The notes under the pieces were generated by a model. That model was not told the DNA's origin. It saw only the letters and a program-made list of their open reading frames with translations, and searched no databases. Position numbers and translations under genes: made by a program. Of a DNA stretch of 64,000 nucleotides, positions 60,781 through 64,000 are shown piece by piece. Source of the DNA: Hyphomicrobiales bacterium (lineage in GTDB: Bacteria; Pseudomonadota; Alphaproteobacteria; Rhizobiales; Xanthobacteraceae); assembly GCA_003135415.1 (NCBI GenBank), contig PLBP01000040.1, positions 160-64,159 of the forward strand, given 5' to 3'. How positions within the stretch are numbered: the stretch's first letter is position 1; every line of letters starts with the position of its first letter.

Positions 60781-61221
60781 ATGGATTTTGATATTTTGTT
60801 CGAAGCCGAAGTGCTCAGGGGATTTGAAATCGTTTGTCGTAAGAGCCGACGCCGAAATTGGTTTCACCCCTACCTAGCCGCGGTCTTTACACTTGCCGTT
60901 GACCTCAAGCAGCGTGGCATTCTCGACGAGACGGCGCGCAAGCTTGCGAAGAAACTAGACCTCCATCTCGATCGCCGTACGCACCCTATAAAAACGATCA
61001 TTGACGCCTCGTCGAAAGCCGATCTCAAAACCCGCAGCCGCTGGGGAAAGACTTTGCGCTACGCATTCGAGGACAAAGACGACGAGGAGGGCGAGTGGAA
61101 TTCTACGATGACTTTGTCAAAGTATTTTGTGAATGAGGGGGGCGTCGCGAGATGTGCGGCCAAGATCGCGAAGCGTCGCCGACCAAAGAAGAAGGGCAAG
61201 AACGAATGGCCGAAGGATTAG
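60781..61221 (+). CDS. hypothetical basic protein
   Basis: A 146-residue protein with GAGGAATTAG before the ATG. N-terminal part FDILFEAEVLRGFEIVCRKS, centre RRTHPIKTIIDASSKADLKT followed by RSRWGKTLRYAFEDKDDEEG, and a Lys/Arg-rich tail (KRRRPKKKGKNEW). No signal peptide or membrane segment. Not recognised. Confidence 0.6.
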   Translation: MDFDILFEAEVLRGFEIVCRKSRRRNWFHPYLAAVFTLAVDLKQRGILDETARKLAKKLDLHLDRRTHPIKTIIDASSKADLKTRSRWGKTLRYAFEDKDDEEGEWNSTMTLSKYFVNEGGVARCAAKIAKRRRPKKKGKNEWPKD

Positions 61222-61294
61222 CATTGATCTGTCGGTCGAGCTTTTTTCGGAAAATCAGCAACTGAGTGTGAATGTAGCCTTTTACACTCAGTGT

Positions 61295-61370
61295 CTGCTT
61301 TGCCCCCAGAAGCGGACATGCCAACGTCTCACAGTGACGTCCGCTAAGTGCCAGAAGCAGACTCCCGCAG
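61295..61370. repeat. degenerate dispersed repeat, copy 2
   Basis: TGTCTGCTT...GAAGCGGACATG...GTCCGCTAAGTGCCAGAAGCAGAC forms a hairpin and shares the CCGCTAAGTGCCA core with the copy at 63240-63395. Confidence 0.55.
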
Positions 61371-61409
61371 CGTCATCGCCGGAAACCCGAGATCGGGTGT
61401 CGTAGTATG

Positions 61410-61757
61410 TCAATTTTGCCGCTCGAATATCTCGCCTTCGATCGAGATTGTCGTAGCGTTTACATAAACAACATTATAGTAAAACGGCGCATTGTTTTGG
61501 TAGACATTGAATATCGTCAGTATTCCGCCACCGGAGGAAGGGTTCCAGGAGCATGTACCCAGGATACGAAAATTGTAAAGTCTACTTTCAAAAAAGCAAT
61601 TCTGCGGGGATACGAAGAACGTCGCTGGTCCGGCTGTCGAACCCCAGGTTCCGAACGGTGGTGATGCTTGAGCCCGCGCTTCATTGCTCGCTAACAACGC
61701 CATTGCAATGAGAATCGATAGCAGAATGATGAGTTTAGAAAAGTAACGATGTCGCAT
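61410..61757 (-). CDS. small secreted protein
   Basis: A 115-residue protein from ATG 61757 with GGGAGGACGTC in front. Signal peptide about 1-29 (KLIILLSILIAMALLASNEA, cleavage near ARAQA). Mature part is rich in aromatic and beta residues (FGTWGSTAGPATFFVSPQNC, GGGILTIFNVYQNNAPFYYN) with two Cys that could pair. No family recognised. Confidence 0.65.
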   Translation of the reverse strand: MRHRYFSKLIILLSILIAMALLASNEARAQASPPFGTWGSTAGPATFFVSPQNCFFESRLYNFRILGTCSWNPSSGGGILTIFNVYQNNAPFYYNVVYVNATTISIEGEIFERQN

Positions 61758-62035
61758 GACGTCCTCCCTAATTGACATTCCCAGATGATTACAGATCGGC
61801 GTAATTGTAGCGGATGACCGGTGGGACGCGACGGCAGATGGCAGAGCACGATGCCGATCACTATTAAAAGCAGAATTTCCCACCGTGCGCTTTTTCACCG
61901 CTGATACGATATGCCGCCCAGGGCATCTTTGGGCTTTCTTTTTCGGAGTCCATTTACTTCACATTGGAAGTTGACCGATCAGCAGCCGCCGTAGGAGCTA
62001 CGGGCGGAAATTTTCGCCGGGCCGACTAGCGCCGA

Positions 62036-62338
62036 TCAATGCCCCGGGCACGCTTCCGGGGCAACGGCAGCATGGAGGCTAGTACACACCAGCCGCGCCT
62101 CGCGAACGTATTTGCTATTCGAAAGATTGACATGGGGGGAAGCTCCCGAGCGGTCGTCGTCGCGATAACAAGTTCCGTCGGGCTCGTAATTGCAGCCTGT
62201 CGCAGTCCAGCATTTACAAACATACTTGTATCCCTTTTCACATTGTATGTCTCCAACGTTGCACGCAGACGCAACTGAGCAGCCTAAAAACAATATGGCC
62301 ATGATTATCAGCATTAAGCGACCATGTGGCAATGTCAT
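62036..62338 (-). CDS. small secreted cysteine-rich protein
   Basis: A 100-residue protein; GGGAGA lies five bases before ATG 62338. Signal peptide about 1-25 (LMLIIMAILFLGCSVASA). The mature start CNVGDIQCEKGYKYVCKCWT has six to seven Cys in the first 35 residues, a knot-like spacing; the C-terminal half is less ordered. Exported and disulfide-stabilised by inference. Confidence 0.6.
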   Translation of the reverse strand: MTLPHGRLMLIIMAILFLGCSVASACNVGDIQCEKGYKYVCKCWTATGCNYEPDGTCYRDDDRSGASPHVNLSNSKYVREARLVCTSLHAAVAPEACPGH

Positions 62339-62635
62339 TCCTGTCTCCCGCTTGCGGATAAAGTTACCAATACCAGACTGCCGCGAAATGATATCTGTCA
62401 GGATGATCCTGTCAAATTTGAAAGTGCGCGACCAACAATCCCATACTGAAGCGGTCTGGTATTCCGGCTAGAACAACCCCGCATGCTGATACCGCATCGC
62501 GATACTGATTGGTTAGCGATTACATCTTTGCAATGTGCAGAATTAGATCGAATTATTTTCGCCCTGTACGCAACCCGCGCTCTAAGACTACCTTCTGGGG
62601 GCTCTCACTGGCGGTGTAACGGGGGGAGCGAATTA
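62339..62635. other. gene-poor stretch
   Basis: About 300 bp before the membrane protein gene. A frame is open from 62483 but has no ribosome site; I see no other feature. Confidence 0.4.
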
Positions 62636-63166
62636 ATGACTACGAACGAAGTCATGACCATTGAGCGCACGGACGGTACTCTAATCGTTCGCTCGATGCG
62701 CCGCGGTATTAACTGGATCGGAGCAGTCTTTTCTGCGTTCTCACTGTTCTGGACTTTGTTTTGGAACAGACACGATTCCCAGAGCGAGGGCATCTATTGG
62801 CTCGGACTGGGAGGTGGGATTATTTTTATTTTGATTGGCATCTTTTTATTGCTGCCACGCCGAATTCTTACGGTGTTTGATCTCCGGTCGCAGCGCGTTC
62901 GCCGCAGCATGACTGTGTTTGGCTACGTCTATCGAGACCAGACCTTTCAATTTTCCGAGATAGCCGGTGTCGATATCGTTGAAGGCTCGCAAATCGATAA
63001 CCGCGATGCCATGCCGGTCCTAATTGTCAAAGCTGGTCCGCCGCTGCCGCTCAATACCGTCAGGACTTATCGTGCAGGAATCGGCGAAATCGAGAGCGTT
63101 GCTCAGGTGGAAAAGATCTGCGCGGCGACCGGCCTGAAGAATGTGAGGGAGCATAACAAAGCCTGA
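62636..63166 (+). CDS. two-TM membrane protein with PH-like domain
   Basis: A 176-residue protein from ATG 62636 (GGGGGGAG eight bases upstream). Two membrane helices: about 24-42 (INWIGAVFSAFSLFWTLFW) and 56-75 (IYWLGLGGGIIFILIGIFLL). The C-terminal 100 residues begin RRILTVFDLRSQRVRRSMTV and have TFQFSEIAGVDIVEGSQIDN, a beta-rich pattern like bacterial PH/YcxB-type domains. Function unknown. Confidence 0.7.
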   Translation: MTTNEVMTIERTDGTLIVRSMRRGINWIGAVFSAFSLFWTLFWNRHDSQSEGIYWLGLGGGIIFILIGIFLLLPRRILTVFDLRSQRVRRSMTVFGYVYRDQTFQFSEIAGVDIVEGSQIDNRDAMPVLIVKAGPPLPLNTVRTYRAGIGEIESVAQVEKICAATGLKNVREHNKA

Positions 63167-63239
63167 TCTTTATGAGTGGTTGCTCGATTGTCTCCTAGGA
63201 CGATAGGGACGGATCGAAAATCTAGAACGCTTGCCGAAC

Positions 63240-63410
63240 GTGACGTGGGTCGCAATTGGCCACTGCCAAGCGACCTCGATGTCCGCTTCGGGTCATTCGC
63301 TACAGACGCTGTGCCAGTGCCGATCAATGTCCGCTATACCTCCGATAGCGACCATTTTGTTCCAAGGCCCGAACGGTCGCTAAGTGCCAATCGCGTCATT
63401 TCGCGTTGCA
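63240..63410. repeat. degenerate dispersed repeat, copy 3
   Basis: Contains GGGTCATTCGCTACAGAC, CAATGTCCGCT, TAGCGACC and GGTCGCTAAGTGCCAATCGC. Together with 60241-60356 and 61295-61370 it shows a repeat family confined in this window to the region beyond attR. The 63167-63589 interval holds no gene that I can support. Confidence 0.6.
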
Positions 63411-63589
63411 AACTTCATCGAGAAGGCATCTCGGCTTTATGAGCAGGAGCGGAGGCAAGGCTCATCAGTCTTTCCATTCTCTCCGCTTGAGATGTACGTC
63501 AGGCGATGGCTCCGATGGTCCACAGGTGGAGTTGACGGACGAGTGCGGCAAGCGGTTAAGTATGATGGCAGAGGGTACGGGGGATTATT

Positions 63590-64000
63590 GTGGCCTGGGG
63601 GCTCCTCAGGGGGTGTGTCCGAACTGGAGCGGCGGTTGCAGTCGTCGCGGCCATCGGCGTGATCGCAGGCGGAGGGCAATCCTTCGCCGTAACCGCCTCC
63701 AGTGGCTGCACCGCAGTGAATGCCGGAGGATTTAATGACTCCATCGACAGCACCACATTCGATCATAGCATCACCATCAGTAATTTTTCCGTAGGAGACA
63801 CACTCACCTTTTCATTTAGCATGAGTGGATTGGCCACGGCTTGGAATCTTTTTAGTGGTAGCTCCGCCGTACTTAAAGCCACTATCTTCTCCTCAACGCA
63901 GACATATACCGTAACCGGCACGAACAGCGATACGACACTCACTTCGTTCATTCAACATGACGCGACATTTCCGGGCAATGTCAGCGTGACCGCCACCTGC
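63590..64000 (+). CDS. N-terminus of a large secreted / autotransporter-like protein (cut by window edge)
   Basis: The frame is open from GTG 63590 (GGGGG six bases upstream) to the window end, 137 codons. The first 37 residues or so form a signal peptide (GAAVAVVAAIGVIAGGG, QSFA cleavage). The mature start VTASSGCTAVNAGGFNDSID is followed by Ser/Thr/Gly-rich beta sequence (ITISNFSVGDTLTFSFSMSG, TYTVTGTNSDTTL), typical of beta-helical autotransporters or surface proteins. The C-terminal part that would settle this lies outside the window. Confidence 0.65.
   Translation, partial: MAWGLLRGCVRTGAAVAVVAAIGVIAGGGQSFAVTASSGCTAVNAGGFNDSIDSTTFDHSITISNFSVGDTLTFSFSMSGLATAWNLFSGSSAVLKATIFSSTQTYTVTGTNSDTTLTSFIQHDATFPGNVSVTATC

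Noticed and set aside
60496-60867. Leftward frame of 123 codons with a protein-like middle (EISDIKLVYRRREGTGPVEF)
   Set aside because: It overlaps the better supported 60781-61221 gene at its start and the 60366-60614 gene at its end and has no ribosome site; it might be a remnant but cannot be supported.

Overview
The window looks like chromosome of a GC-rich alphaproteobacterium of the order Hyphomicrobiales (Rhizobiales), most probably near the Xanthobacteraceae/Bradyrhizobium relatives. This rests on the gene orders sufBCDS-sufT-sufA and hom-glpX-GNAT-recJ, a class I PHA synthase, a two-CSD cold-shock protein, an NDUFS4-type complex I subunit, a NodN-like MaoC protein, and the palindromic intergenic repeats typical of the order. 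No 16S rRNA is present, so the placement is inference.

1-42.6 kb is ordinary chromosome. It opens inside sufB and runs through the SUF iron-sulfur assembly operon (sufC, sufD, sufS, DUF59 protein, sufA) with a TfoX-like gene. Then come a diguanylate cyclase, an RhlE-type helicase, a hydrolase, pobA, an MBL hydrolase, cspA, a branched-chain amino-acid-type binding protein, parE, two tandem paralogues of unknown function, argC, divergent queD/queE, trmO with an unlisted 47-residue membrane ORF upstream, a PHA cluster (phaC, MaoC, hydrolase), an aminotransferase, hom, glpX, recJ, a UDP-glucuronate epimerase, an OmpA lipoprotein, a patatin-like protein, tRNA-Glu, gloA, a decayed YdeI-like pseudogene, a sirtuin, a double cold-shock protein, a DUF192 protein, tRNA-Pro, a complex I subunit and tRNA-Arg.

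42.58-59.63 kb is an integrated element. A 49-bp perfect copy of the 3' half of tRNA-Arg(TCT) lies at each end, with a tyrosine integrase just inside the right end. The right third is a leftward module: MerR-like regulator, AlpA-like excisionase, P4-type primase/helicase, terminase small and large subunits, a coiled-coil protein, one more small protein, then a terminator. No portal, capsid, protease or tail gene is recognisable, so the element resembles a phage satellite rather than a prophage. The left two thirds is AT-richer cargo: small membrane or secreted proteins, a KTSC-domain protein, a secreted thermonuclease, a lipoprotein, a HicB/HicA-like pair and a probable structured leader RNA. 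Non-coding signals fit the same picture: paired GCGACA sites at both ends (possible integrase arm sites), a dyad AAAGGG-N7-CCCYTT before the excisionase gene and before the regulator, a nested inverted repeat with five GTGACG hexamers between primase and terminase, and a terminator/antiterminator-like leader.

59.63-64 kb, beyond attR, is also AT-richer and patchy: a cupin, several short secreted or membrane proteins, three degenerate copies of a dispersed repeat, and at the right edge the N-terminus of a large secreted protein. It may be an older, decaying accessory region.
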